Positions 41,987 through 50,784 of a DNA stretch of 64,000 nucleotides are shown here, one piece after another. This DNA comes from SXTU01 sp964496695 (GTDB taxonomy: Bacteria > Verrucomicrobiota > Verrucomicrobiia > Limisphaerales > SXTU01). The first letter of the stretch is position 1. Each line of letters opens with the position of its first letter. The notes beneath the pieces were generated by a model. It searched no databases. It saw nothing but the letters and a program-made list of their open reading frames with translations, and was not told the origin of the DNA. The translations under genes and the position numbers were made by a program. The stretch covers positions 124,001 to 188,000 of the forward strand of contig CAZCBE010000001.1 in NCBI GenBank assembly GCA_964496695.1. The letters run 5' to 3'.

Positions 41987-42591
41987 CAGTTGAAGTAGCG
42001 GCGCGGGACGTCCACCCGGTCATTGGGGAAGAGCGGGATGTCCAGCCGTGGATCTCTCTGGGCCTTGATGCAGTCCACCGTCTCCACCCGGCCATCCGAA
42101 TACCGGGTGACGGTGACCTTGGTCTTGTCGCCAAACTCGCTGAACCCGCCCGCCACGGAAATCGCCTTCAGCAGCGTCAGCCCGGGGCGATAGGGATAGC
42201 TGCCCGGGGCCTTCACGAAGCTGCCGACATACACGAACCGATCCTCCTGCCGCACCGTCACGGTCACTTTCTTGTAGTAGCCCGGCACATAGCGCGCGCG
42301 AATCTCCGCTTCGAGCTGGGTCCGGGTCTTGCCCGCCGCCTGGAAGGTCTGGTCGAGATGGAGGGTGATTTTTCCGTCCTCGGAAATGGTCGGGTCGGAC
42401 GTGATGGTTCCAGTAGGGAGGTCCGCCAGTTGGACCTGGATCTTCTCCCCCGCCCGCATGTATTCGATGGAAGCCTGATTCGGAGCCGTTGGCTTCACCG
42501 GGTAGGGGGCAACCGGGCTGTTGGTGGACTCACACGCCAGCCCAAGGCCGCACACCAGCGCCAGCCCAAGGATTTTCCAAATGCTCTTCAT
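41986..42591 (-). CDS. Wza-like polysaccharide export lipoprotein
   Basis: 201 residues. Lipobox LALVCGLGLACES marks a lipoprotein with Cys at about 20. The polysaccharide export domain follows (SIEYMRAGEKIQVQLADLPT; DGKITLHLDQTFQAAGKTRT; LEAEIRARYVPGYYKKVTVT), then a soluble-ligand-binding beta-grasp motif (FVYVGSFVKAPGSYPYRPGL; TLLKAISVAGGFSEFGDK). It forms the outer-membrane channel for exopolysaccharide. Shorter than E. coli Wza. 35 nt downstream of the Wzc-like kinase gene. Confidence 0.9.
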   Translation of the reverse strand: MKSIWKILGLALVCGLGLACESTNSPVAPYPVKPTAPNQASIEYMRAGEKIQVQLADLPTGTITSDPTISEDGKITLHLDQTFQAAGKTRTQLEAEIRARYVPGYYKKVTVTVRQEDRFVYVGSFVKAPGSYPYRPGLTLLKAISVAGGFSEFGDKTKVTVTRYSDGRVETVDCIKAQRDPRLDIPLFPNDRVDVPRRYFN

Positions 42592-42626
42592 GGCGATACG
42601 TTGTCGGGTCGAAATGGCCGGGGCAA

Positions 42627-44816
42627 TCAGTATTTCGGTTTGATGGTCGGAGCGTCAGCGACCGGTGTGGACGGCCTGTGGCGGTCCACCTTGCCCGGCG
42701 GTTTCCCGTTGGCGGACGGCTCCTCCTCGTTGTTGTTGCTGTGGTAGTGATAGCCGCTGTAGTAGTAGTAGGAGGCGTCGCTCGCGAGGTTGATGTTGTT
42801 GAGCACCACGCCCATGAGCCGGCCCCCGACCTTCTCCACCATCTGCCGCGAGCGGATGGCGAGGGACTGCGGATACTTGCGATACTGGATGACCAGCAGC
42901 GCCAGGTCCGCGCCGCTGGCCAGCACGGTGGCATCGCTCACGCCCATGATCGGCGGCGCATCGAAGAAGACGAAGTCGTAGCGGCTCTTGGCCTCCTTGA
43001 TGAAGTCCTTCATCTGCGGCGAGTTCAGGATGCCGAGCGCGCTGCTGGGCAGGCGGCCGCTGGGCAGGAAGTGCAGGTTGGGGAGCTGCGTGGTCTGCAC
43101 CACGTCCTCGAGCTTGGTCTGGCCGAGCAGGTAGTTGGTGAGGCCGGGCGAATTGGCCAGGCCGAGCCGCTTGTGGAGGCTGGGCCGGCGGAGGTCGGAA
43201 TCCACCAGCAGCACCTTGCTGCCGTTCTGGGCGAAGATGGTGGCGAGATTGAGGACGGTGGTGGACTTGCCCTCGCCCGCGCCGCCGCTGACCACGGTGA
43301 TGGCGTTGAGCTTCTCGTCCTTGCGCGTGAAGAGGATGTTCGTGCGCAGCACCCGGTAGGCCTCGGCATGCGGGCTGTCCATGCCCTCCTCCAGCAGCGC
43401 GCCGACGTTCTGCGGGATGACCGCCAGCACGGGGGCCTGCAGCGCCCGCTCGACGTCGTCAATCGTCTTCACGCTGGTGTCGAGGTATTCGATGAAGAAG
43501 GCCAGCGCGATGCCCAGCACGAGGCCGACGAACGCTCCCAGGGCGATGTTGAGCGTGAACTTGGGATACGCCGCCTTCACCGCCGCCTCGGCGATGTCAA
43601 TGACGCGCACCGCCGTGCTGCGCTTGACCTCCTTGTCAATCTCCTCGAGCTTGATCTTGTTCTCCACCGTGTCCCGCAGGCGCTTCTGCCGCTCCAGTTC
43701 CTCGGACGCGAGCTGGTAGATGCGCGTGCCTTCGGCGATCTCCCGGTTCTTCAGCTTCGCCGCTTCCAGTTTGGCCACCCCTTCGTCCATGGTGGTCTTG
43801 ACCGCCTTGAGTTCCGCCCCCAGGCCGAGCATCACGGCGCTCGTGCGGGCGTCCACCTGGCTGGACAGCTCCACGATGACATTGGTCATGCGCAGGTAGT
43901 CCGGGTGGTTCATGCCCAGGTCCACGGCCTTGCTGATGAACTCCTGCCGGGCCACGTTGAGCTTTTCCAGCCCGCGGTCGAGCAGCTCATCCTTGACGAT
44001 GACACCGATGGCGTTCCGGAGCTGGGCCTGCGGCAGCTTGCCCAGCTCGTCGTAGCGGGTCTGCTTCTGGATGTAGAGCGTGCGCAGTTCCAGCACCTGC
44101 CGGTCCAGGTCCCGCATGGTCTCGGTGATCAGGGCCAAAACCCGGTTCTGGCTCTCGAAGGTCACGTCAATGCCCTTCTCCTTGAGGATCTGATTGGCGT
44201 TGCTGTTGGCCACCTGCACGGACGAATTGTGCTCCTTGAGCTTCTCCTGCAGGGCCTTGATGCCGTCCTCCGCCAGGCGGAGCCGTTGCTCATCCCGGTT
44301 GCTCTTGTAAACCGACGCGATCTTGTTGGCGATCTCCGCCGCCTCCTCCTTGTCCTTGCTGTAAACGTTGATCTCGATGATGCTGGTGCTGCGCACGTTG
44401 CGCGGGTCAATGAGCTTGCTGAGCACCTGGTAGGCCTTGAACTTGGACTGGCCCAGCCGGTATTTCTGGTCCCACCGCTGGACGAGCTTCAGATCGTCAA
44501 TCACCTTGTAGAGCACTTCCTTGGACTGGATGATCTCGAACTGGGTCATCACGAAGTAAGGATCGTAGCCCGTCTGCTGCTGGGGCTGCATCAGGTTCGC
44601 GATGTCCGCCGTGTCCTTCTGCACGTCCATGCGGACGGTGCTCAGGTAGGTCGGCTCGATCCAGTTGGTCAGCAGCGCGGTCGTGCCCACCACCAGGGCG
44701 AAGACGACGAAGATGAGCAGCGCGCGCAGCCGGATGATGCGCCAGTAATCGAGGAAGTGGAGGCGGTTCTCCGGCGTGCCGGTAGCCGAGTCAGCGTAAC
44801 GAGGTGCTGCGTCCAT
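42627..44816 (-). CDS. Wzc-like polysaccharide co-polymerase / tyrosine autokinase
   Basis: 729 residues. The Wzz domain has an N-terminal helix (ALLIFVVFALVVGTTALLTN), a long coiled-coil region (about 170-400) and a second helix (FTLNIALGAFVGLVLGIALA). The cytoplasmic BY-kinase follows with Walker A GGAGEGKSTTVLNLA, Walker A' LLVDSDLRRPSLHKRLGL and Walker B FVFFDAPPIMGVSD. A tyrosine cluster (SYYYYSGYHYH) near the C-terminus is the usual autophosphorylation site. It controls polymer length and export through the Wza partner downstream. Confidence 0.95.
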   Translation of the reverse strand: MDAAPRYADSATGTPENRLHFLDYWRIIRLRALLIFVVFALVVGTTALLTNWIEPTYLSTVRMDVQKDTADIANLMQPQQQTGYDPYFVMTQFEIIQSKEVLYKVIDDLKLVQRWDQKYRLGQSKFKAYQVLSKLIDPRNVRSTSIIEINVYSKDKEEAAEIANKIASVYKSNRDEQRLRLAEDGIKALQEKLKEHNSSVQVANSNANQILKEKGIDVTFESQNRVLALITETMRDLDRQVLELRTLYIQKQTRYDELGKLPQAQLRNAIGVIVKDELLDRGLEKLNVARQEFISKAVDLGMNHPDYLRMTNVIVELSSQVDARTSAVMLGLGAELKAVKTTMDEGVAKLEAAKLKNREIAEGTRIYQLASEELERQKRLRDTVENKIKLEEIDKEVKRSTAVRVIDIAEAAVKAAYPKFTLNIALGAFVGLVLGIALAFFIEYLDTSVKTIDDVERALQAPVLAVIPQNVGALLEEGMDSPHAEAYRVLRTNILFTRKDEKLNAITVVSGGAGEGKSTTVLNLATIFAQNGSKVLLVDSDLRRPSLHKRLGLANSPGLTNYLLGQTKLEDVVQTTQLPNLHFLPSGRLPSSALGILNSPQMKDFIKEAKSRYDFVFFDAPPIMGVSDATVLASGADLALLVIQYRKYPQSLAIRSRQMVEKVGGRLMGVVLNNINLASDASYYYYSGYHYHSNNNEEEPSANGKPPGKVDRHRPSTPVADAPTIKPKY

Positions 44817-44824
44817 GAGTCAAA

Positions 44825-44860
44825 ATGAAAAAGAGGCCAGAGTTTCTTGGCTCCAGCCTC
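44825..44860 (-). terminator. Possible terminator/attenuator between the beta-barrel and Wzc-like genes
   Basis: On the minus strand an imperfect stem GAGGCTGGAG/CTCTGGCCTC is followed by TTTTTCATTTT, between the stop of the barrel gene and the ATG of the kinase gene. It could reduce read-through between them. Confidence 0.35.
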
Positions 44861-44897
44861 CCTCTCAAGTCACGCGGTCGTCAATCAGTAAGATGCC

Positions 44898-46169
44898 TTA
44901 CCAAGTCCCCTTGAAGCCGAGGAAGACGCGATTGCGATAGTAGCTGCGGCCGGGCAGATCCGCGTCCTGCCGGTCGTAATTGTAGCCGCCCTCAATGGAC
45001 CAGACCCGGCTGAAGCGCCATTCGAGGCTCGTGCCCACCGTGAAGATGTTGTCGGACACATCCCGCACGCCGACATTCTGGCGGTATTCGGAGAGCTGGT
45101 ATTGGGCGAGCAGCGTGCCCTTCAAGTCCGGGTTGAACTCGTGGTTTACGGACGTGTAGAGCGTCGTGGCCGACGCATCCACGGACGTGGTGACATCCGT
45201 CGTGATGCGGGACACCCGGAACCCGACCTGCAGGGAGCTGTTCGGCAGGTAATCCCAGGTGCCGTTGGCGTCAATGTAGGGGCTGGTCGTGGAGCTTTGG
45301 TAGGCGGGCACCGCGCGGGCCGCGTTGGGGAACTCGACGTATTGGACGCCGATCCGCCCGTTCACCCGCAGGTCCGGCGTGAACTTGTGGCCCATGCCGG
45401 TGAAAAAGTAATGGGAATGACTGTCACGCGTGGACGGCAGGTTGCCGGCTGCGTCCAGCGGGTCCGTGCTGGTGGATTCCGTGATGCCGAAGGAATAGCC
45501 AAACAACACCTCGGTCTGCGTCTCGTCGAAGATGCGATACCGCCCGGCGAGGGTGAGCAGATGCTCCACGCGATCCAGCAGCGCCGACCGGGATCCGGGG
45601 AGGCCGCTGCTGTTGAAGTCCTGCTGGTAGTCGTAATACGTGTTGGCGTAGCTCGTCTCTGCGGACCAGCGCTCGACAATGTCATCCCACGCATACTTCA
45701 ACTGGAGGTTGTTGCGCAGGTTGTTGCCGTCCGTGCGGAGGGCCGTGCTGGTGGCGGAACCCGGGTCCAGCACGCCCGGCTCCTGCGCAATGGCGAAGGA
45801 ATCGGAAACCGTCAGGGTCTGCTTCTCGGTCACCCGGTGGTTCAACGCGGCCCCGAAATCAAAGCTGTGATCAGCCGAACCCGACGTGCGGTCCTCGTAG
45901 TAACGCATCCCGTAACGGGCGTTCAAATCCACCGTCGTCTGGTCGCGGGACAACCGGTAGGAACCGCTCGGGCTGAGTTCCAGTCCCCAACTGCTCCGCT
46001 TGGTCGGGCTGCCCGGCGGGGCCTTGGAAGGCAGCGTGGTGTAGTTGTCATCGTAGAAGCTCCGGACGGTGCCGGTGACGTTCCACGGCTTGGCATCTTG
46101 CGCCAAGACAGGTTGCAGTGCCACCACGCTCAAAGCCGCCATTCCGGTTGTCGCAATAATCCGATTCAT
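44898..46169 (-). CDS. Outer-membrane beta-barrel protein of the EPS locus
   Basis: 423 residues with signal peptide (IATTGMAALSVVALQPVLAQ). The mature part shows alternating amphipathic strands with aromatic girdles, for example FDFGAALNHRVTEKQTLTVS, SAETSYANTYYDYQQDFN, and ends with FKGTW after the typical strand GRSYYRNRVFLGFKGTW. Resembles barrel proteins linked to exosortase/EPS loci (BBP2-type). Probably an outer-membrane component for the polymer. Located 81 nt upstream of the kinase gene on the same strand. Confidence 0.8.
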   Translation of the reverse strand: MNRIIATTGMAALSVVALQPVLAQDAKPWNVTGTVRSFYDDNYTTLPSKAPPGSPTKRSSWGLELSPSGSYRLSRDQTTVDLNARYGMRYYEDRTSGSADHSFDFGAALNHRVTEKQTLTVSDSFAIAQEPGVLDPGSATSTALRTDGNNLRNNLQLKYAWDDIVERWSAETSYANTYYDYQQDFNSSGLPGSRSALLDRVEHLLTLAGRYRIFDETQTEVLFGYSFGITESTSTDPLDAAGNLPSTRDSHSHYFFTGMGHKFTPDLRVNGRIGVQYVEFPNAARAVPAYQSSTTSPYIDANGTWDYLPNSSLQVGFRVSRITTDVTTSVDASATTLYTSVNHEFNPDLKGTLLAQYQLSEYRQNVGVRDVSDNIFTVGTSLEWRFSRVWSIEGGYNYDRQDADLPGRSYYRNRVFLGFKGTW

Positions 46170-46242
46170 AAGCCCTCAGATGTCCGCGTTTTCCACTGAA
46201 ATTTCGCGGCCTTGATAAGAGATCGCCCCCGGAAGGTCAACG

Positions 46243-47115
46243 CTATTCTTCCCCGGCTTTCACCTGATTGGCGCCGCCGGCCATTTCTGCCACCCGCTCC
46301 AAAATGACCTCCGCCAGCAGCGGTTCGCTGCCGATGCTCGGGGCATACCAGAGCCGCTTTCCCTGCCGTTCCGTCGGGTTCCGCCAGGTGGGCTGGCCCG
46401 CGCGCATCCGCGCCTGCACCGCCGCCGCCGGCTCCCCCAGCATCACCGGAATGTCCTCGTAGGAATGCAGGCCGTCGCTGATGAAGAACGGCACCATCAC
46501 CAGGTGCCGCGCCGTGGCCATCCCCCAGCAGTCGCCGATGCGCGGCTCCTCCTCCATGAACACCGGGTGGACGGCGGCATACTCGCCCCGCGCCTGGATC
46601 AGCTCCACCTGCCGCTCGATGGCCTTGCGGGAGTTCTCGTTGTTCCCCGTGCCATGCCCGGCGATAAACAGCGCCGTGTCCGCCGGCTTCGGCAGGGCGG
46701 GAAACGGGTGCTGCGCCACCACCCCGCGGGCCCGGGCCAGCAGCACCTCGGTCATGCTCGGATGCGTCCCCACCGGACCGCAGTAGTAAAGGGTCTGCCC
46801 GCCGCGCTGCTGAACCCGGGCAAAGTCCGTCTGGCCACCCTGGCAAAAACCCAGTTCCCGGGGAATCACCTGCTCCGTGAAATACCCCTCGCTGATGAAC
46901 AGCGGCACAATGAACACTCGCGGCGCAAACACCCCGCGCAGCACCCCGCTCACCGCAGGCTCCTCCTTCCAGAAGCACTCCACCACCTGCGCGAAGAGTC
47001 CCCGCCGCCGCAGTTCGTCGGCATGTTGATGCGTCGGCGCGGCAGAATCCGCGTTCAACGTCGAGCCATGCCCGACCAGCACCAGCGCCGCGTCCCGATA
47101 AGTGTCGTCTGCCAC
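46243..47115 (-). CDS. CbiX-like sirohydrochlorin chelatase family protein
   Basis: 290 residues with two CbiX-type halves. Metal-binding histidines in LVLVGHGSTLNAD and in the second half LFIAGHGTGNNENSRKAIE, with FIVPLFISEGYF and MVPFFISDGLHSYEDIP as the matching strands. Such chelatases insert Co or Fe into sirohydrochlorin; this long form may act in an as yet undefined reaction. GTG 47115 was chosen because upstream codons are repeat sequence (FCRTKPWGK). No cobalamin or sirohaem genes adjoin it. Confidence 0.75.
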   Translation of the reverse strand: MADDTYRDAALVLVGHGSTLNADSAAPTHQHADELRRRGLFAQVVECFWKEEPAVSGVLRGVFAPRVFIVPLFISEGYFTEQVIPRELGFCQGGQTDFARVQQRGGQTLYYCGPVGTHPSMTEVLLARARGVVAQHPFPALPKPADTALFIAGHGTGNNENSRKAIERQVELIQARGEYAAVHPVFMEEEPRIGDCWGMATARHLVMVPFFISDGLHSYEDIPVMLGEPAAAVQARMRAGQPTWRNPTERQGKRLWYAPSIGSEPLLAEVILERVAEMAGGANQVKAGEE

Positions 47116-48064
47116 GCGCCAATGAATAGCGCGAAAACCAGTCCGGCCCAAGTCCGAACAACCTTTTGCCGAGAAAGTAGCTGCGGCCTTCCCCCATGGC
47201 TTCGTTCGGCAAAACACCCCTCCCCTCTGCGCCCCGTTCCGCCTCTGCGGTGCCAATCCCAGCACACCCCCTACGATTGGCTTCGTTTCGCAGCCTCGCC
47301 ATTCGCGTCATCCGCGTGATTCGCGGGCCTCTCCGTCTCCCCAGTTCACTCTGCGTCCGTCCCGGCTCTGCGGTGCCAGCCTCCTTGCCCAATTGGCTTC
47401 GTTTCGCAAAAAACCCATCGCCCGCCCCTCCCATTCGTGTCCCTTCGTGTTCATTCGTGGTTTCCAACCTCTGCGCCCTTCGCGGAGTGCCGGTCTCCGA
47501 CCCGGCGTGCCTCCCTTTGAAATCTGCAATCTGAGATTTCCAATCTTCGATTGGCTTCGTTTCGCAGCCTCTTCATCCGCGTGATCCGCGGGCCCCTCCC
47601 CGTCTCCCCAGTTGGCTTCGTTCCGCAAAAAAAGCCATCGCCCACCCCTCCCATTCGTGTCCCTTCGTGTTCATTCGTGGTTTCCCAACTGCTGCGCCCG
47701 TCCCACCCTCCCTTCCCCGGCCTGCCCCCGCAATTGCCTCACGCAAATGAAATCCTGCTTGGGGGGTCAGAGCCCGGTTTGCCCGCTCTCGCCCTCCCCC
47801 GGCTGACGCATCAAAAGCACCAAGAAATCCGTTCGGAAGGAGCCGATGAAATTCGGCCGACGGCGGCGTTGGACGGACAACGGGGATTCCTTTGACTGAC
47901 GAATCGGGACTGACGAATGAAAACAAGGGATAGGCAGCAGTCGGACTCCTCCGGCTTCCATTCGTCAGTCCCCATTCGTCAGGTCCTTGCTTCGTTTTGA
48001 TGCGTCAGCCATGCGCCCTCCCCGCTGCGCTTTGCCCTTGCCAACCTCCCCGCCCCACCCCGAA
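47116..48064. repeat. 949-bp repeat field with five GGCTTCGTTTCGC units
   Basis: No gene is supported. The unit TTGGCTTCGTTTCGCA, seen on the minus strand as codons for a NEAN-type peptide, occurs near 47198, 47278, 47393, 47549 and 47611. A 72-bp direct repeat is at 47394-47465 and 47612-47685, containing CATTCGTGTCCCTTCGTGTT. Between them are CGCGTCATCCGCGTGATTCG and GCCGGTCTCCGACCCGGCG fragments. A MITE-like element occupies 47803-48008. The promoter of the ABC ATPase gene should lie at the right end. Confidence 0.8.
47803..48008. mobile_element. MITE-like element with CTGACGCATCAAAAG ends, copy 2
   Basis: 206 bp with left CTGACGCATCAAAAG (47803-47817) and right GTTTTGATGCGTCAG (47994-48008), 14 of 15 bases inverted. 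Inner arms carry GACTGACGAAT and CATTCGTCAGTCCCC. The left 75 bp aligns with the inverted right part of the copy at 27930-28134. Its right end is immediately upstream of the ABC ATPase coding region. Confidence 0.85.
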
Positions 48065-49039
48065 ATGCCCCCGCCCAACATGCTCCCGCCGCCGCTACCC
48101 GAAACCAGGCGCCCCGCCGTCCGGCTGACCAACGTCACCAAGACCTTCGGCCAGCACACGGCCGTCAACCAGCTCTCCCTCTCCGTCCCCGCCGGCTGCA
48201 CCTACGGCTTCATCGGCCCCAACGGCTCCGGCAAGACCACCACCATCCGCACCATCCTCCACATCTTCCACCCGGACTCCGGCGAGGTGGAGGTGCTGGG
48301 CGAACGCAGCACCCGCGCCGCCAACGACCGCATCGGCTACCTGCCCGAGGAGCGCGGCCTCTACAAGAAGATGACCGTCCGCCGCGTGCTCGCCTACTAC
48401 GCCGCCCTCAAAGGCATGGCCCGCGCCGACGCCGCCAAGGAAATTGACCGCTGGCTCGCCAAAATGGAGCTGACGGCCTGGGCCGACAAAAAGGTCGAGG
48501 CGCTCTCCAAGGGCATGGCCCAGAAGATCCAGTTCATCGCCGCCGTCGTGGCCCGGCCGGAGCTGCTCATCCTCGACGAACCCTTCTCCGGCCTGGACCC
48601 GGTGAATCTCGAAGTCCTCCGCGCCGCCATCCTCGAACTCCGCGCGGCGGGCACCACCGTCATCTTCAGCACCCACGACATGGCCATGGCCGAGACCATG
48701 TGCGACTTCATCTTCATGATCTACCGGGGCAACAAGGTGCTCGACGGCACGCTCGCCGCCATCCAGCAGCGCTTCGGCGAGGACACCACCCGCGTCTGCT
48801 GCGCGGGCGGGGCGGAACTCCTTCGCCGCATCCCCGACGTCGAACTGGTGCGCGACCTGGGCCAGCTTCAGGAACTCCGCCACCGCGACCCGCAGGCGCT
48901 CCTGCGCGACCTCGCGGCCCGCACCACCGTCACCCATTTCGAGGTCTGCAAGCCCTCCCTGCACGACATCTTTATCCGCATCGCGAAGCCGGAGGCGCAG
49001 GAGCTGCAACCTCTTAAGACCACTGGAGGCGGCTCGTGA
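48065..49039 (+). CDS. ABC transporter ATP-binding protein (NatA-like)
   Basis: About 324 residues. Walker A is FIGPNGSGKTTTIRTIL, signature segment is LSKGMAQKIQFIAAV (degenerate from LSGGQ), Walker B ELLILDEPFSGLDPVN, H-loop STHDMAMAE. The C-terminal extension ends with SLHDIFIRIA, as in exporters of the NatA/DrrA type. Start is uncertain: ATG 48065 or 48080 both precede the ABC core; ATG 48011 lies just past the MITE. The permease follows after a small ORF, forming a drug- or sodium-export-like pair. Confidence 0.9.
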   Translation: MPPPNMLPPPLPETRRPAVRLTNVTKTFGQHTAVNQLSLSVPAGCTYGFIGPNGSGKTTTIRTILHIFHPDSGEVEVLGERSTRAANDRIGYLPEERGLYKKMTVRRVLAYYAALKGMARADAAKEIDRWLAKMELTAWADKKVEALSKGMAQKIQFIAAVVARPELLILDEPFSGLDPVNLEVLRAAILELRAAGTTVIFSTHDMAMAETMCDFIFMIYRGNKVLDGTLAAIQQRFGEDTTRVCCAGGAELLRRIPDVELVRDLGQLQELRHRDPQALLRDLAARTTVTHFEVCKPSLHDIFIRIAKPEAQELQPLKTTGGGS

Positions 49040-49096
49040 AATACTCGCTGAGAAATCAATCACAGCTTGCCCTGGCTCGAAGGCGGGCCGCCTCCA

Positions 49097-49402
49097 ATGT
49101 TTGACGCACTGCGTAATAATGACGCCGCCGAGTCGTTCATTTGGTCCGACGGCGAGTTTCAGAATGTGAGTTTCTCCAAGGAGAAGGAGGAACTGACAAT
49201 CGATTTCACAGACTATTGCTCAAACCGCTTCCGCTTCATTTTCTCCAACGTTGATGACCTCGTGGTTAAAGATCCGGTTTATTGCATCCACTCCACACAC
49301 TCGCTGGTTGCGCGGAAGAAGCAGCTGGCTCTGTCCGACGACGACGGAGTTGTCATCACTTTCCGCTATGCTTCGGTGCAGCAGCATGAAATGAAGGCCT
49401 GA
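49097..49402 (+). CDS. Small protein of unknown family between ABC subunits
   Basis: 101 residues from ATG 49097 (MFDALRNNDAAESFIWSDGE). Base composition is visibly lower in GC than the neighbours, with codons such as AAT, TTT and ATT common. The protein is acidic with beta-type pattern (ELTIDFTDYCSNRFRFIFSN; DPVYCIHSTHSLVARKKQLA). No family was recognised. It starts 57 nt after the ATPase stop and ends 35 nt before the permease ATG, so it sits inside the transporter operon and may be a later arrival. Confidence 0.6.
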   Translation: MFDALRNNDAAESFIWSDGEFQNVSFSKEKEELTIDFTDYCSNRFRFIFSNVDDLVVKDPVYCIHSTHSLVARKKQLALSDDDGVVITFRYASVQQHEMKA

Positions 49403-49437
49403 CTGCGGCACGGCGACGTCTAGCGCATTTTACTCCC

Positions 49438-50784
49438 ATGAAAAAAGTCTGGCGCGTCGCCCTCACCGAATACCTCAACGCCGTCCGCAGCAAGGCGTTC
49501 ATCCTCGGCGTGCTCGCCCTGCCCCTCATCATGGCCATCTCCGTCGGCGTGCAGATCTACGCGCAGGGCAAGACCGACCTCACTCCGCGCCGCTTCGCCG
49601 TGCTGGACCACTCCGGCCAGCTCTACGAAACCCTCGCGGCCAAGGCCAAGGCCCGCAACGATTCGCTGCGCACCCAGACCAACTCGGTCTCCGTCGAACT
49701 GAAAGGCCAGCGCCTCAAAATGGACCTGCCCAGGCAGCCGGAGTTCGTGATCGAGGCCGCCAAGGTCATCGGCGACGACGTCAAGTCCGCCGAGCTTCAG
49801 CTCTCCGAGCGCGTGCGGCGCAAGGAACTCTTCGCCTTTGTCATCATCGGGAAAAACCTCCTCGTGCCCGATGCCACCAGCGACATCGAGCTGCGCTACC
49901 ACACCGAGACCCCTACCTATCAGGACCTGCCCGGCTGGCTGGACAACGCGCTCAACACGGAAATCCGCGAGCGCCGCTTCACCGCCGCCGGCGTGGACTC
50001 CCGGCAGGTCCGGCGGCTGTCACAGTCCGTGCCGTTGCAGCGCCTCGGCCTCGCCCAGCAGAAAAGCTCGGGCGAAGTCGTCGCCGCAAAACGGGAAAAC
50101 CCCGTCGCCACCCATGCCGTGCCCATGGGGGCCATGATGCTCCTGTTCATGGTGGTGATGAGCAGCGCCCCCTCGCTCCTCAACACGGTGCTGGAGGAAA
50201 AGATGCAGAAGATCTCCGAGGTGCTGATCTCCAGCGTGTCCCCCTTCCAGCTCATGCTCGGCAAGCTGTTCGGCACCGTCATGGTGTCGCTCACGCTCTC
50301 GACGCTCTATCTCGTCGGCGTGGCCTGGATGCTCTGGCGGTTCGGCCAGCTTGCCCACGTGCCGGGGCACCTCTTCGCGTGGTTCTTCCTCTTCCAGTTG
50401 CTCGCGCTGCTGATGTTCGGCTCCTTCTTCATCGCCGTCGGCGCGGCCTGCTCGGAGATCCGCGACGCCCAGAACATGATGTTCCCCGTGATGATGCTCA
50501 TCATGATCCCGATGCTCACCTGGATGGCCGTGCTCCAGTCCCCCGCCAGCCCGTTCTCCCGCGCCATCTCGCTCTTCCCGCCCGCCACCCCGCTGCTGAT
50601 GTTCCTGCGCATCGCCATCCCGCCCGGCCCCGCTTGGTGGGAAGTCGCGCTGGGCATCGTGCTCACCACCCTCTTCATGCTCGCCTGCGTCTGGGCCAGC
50701 GCCAAAATCTTCCGCATCGGCATCCTCTCCCAAGGCCAGGCCCCGAGCCTCCCCAAGCTGATCGCCTGGGTCTTCTCCAAATAA
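49438..50784 (+). CDS. ABC-2 family permease (NatB-like)
   Basis: 448 residues. An N-terminal helix (AFILGVLALPLIMAISVGVQ) is followed by an extracytoplasmic loop (about 45-220), then five or more helices: MGAMMLLFMVVMSSAPSLLN, TVMVSLTLSTLYLVGVAWML, FLFQLLALLMFGSFFIAVGA and the end VALGIVLTTLFMLACVWASA. The EEKMQKISEVLISSVSPFQL loop is typical of NatB/ABC2_membrane_3. Partners the ATPase at 48065; substrate unknown. Followed by a dispersed palindrome. Confidence 0.92.
   Translation: MKKVWRVALTEYLNAVRSKAFILGVLALPLIMAISVGVQIYAQGKTDLTPRRFAVLDHSGQLYETLAAKAKARNDSLRTQTNSVSVELKGQRLKMDLPRQPEFVIEAAKVIGDDVKSAELQLSERVRRKELFAFVIIGKNLLVPDATSDIELRYHTETPTYQDLPGWLDNALNTEIRERRFTAAGVDSRQVRRLSQSVPLQRLGLAQQKSSGEVVAAKRENPVATHAVPMGAMMLLFMVVMSSAPSLLNTVLEEKMQKISEVLISSVSPFQLMLGKLFGTVMVSLTLSTLYLVGVAWMLWRFGQLAHVPGHLFAWFFLFQLLALLMFGSFFIAVGAACSEIRDAQNMMFPVMMLIMIPMLTWMAVLQSPASPFSRAISLFPPATPLLMFLRIAIPPGPAWWEVALGIVLTTLFMLACVWASAKIFRIGILSQGQAPSLPKLIAWVFSK

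Noticed and set aside
42489..44828. 779-codon plus-strand frame opposite the Wzc-like kinase
   Set aside because: Composition and lack of motifs mark it as the antisense shadow of the kinase gene, which has Walker motifs.
47190..47690. CRISPR-like array of GGCTTCGTTTCGC units
   Set aside because: Only about five units, irregular spacing (about 60-160 bp), spacers that are themselves repeats, and no cas genes.
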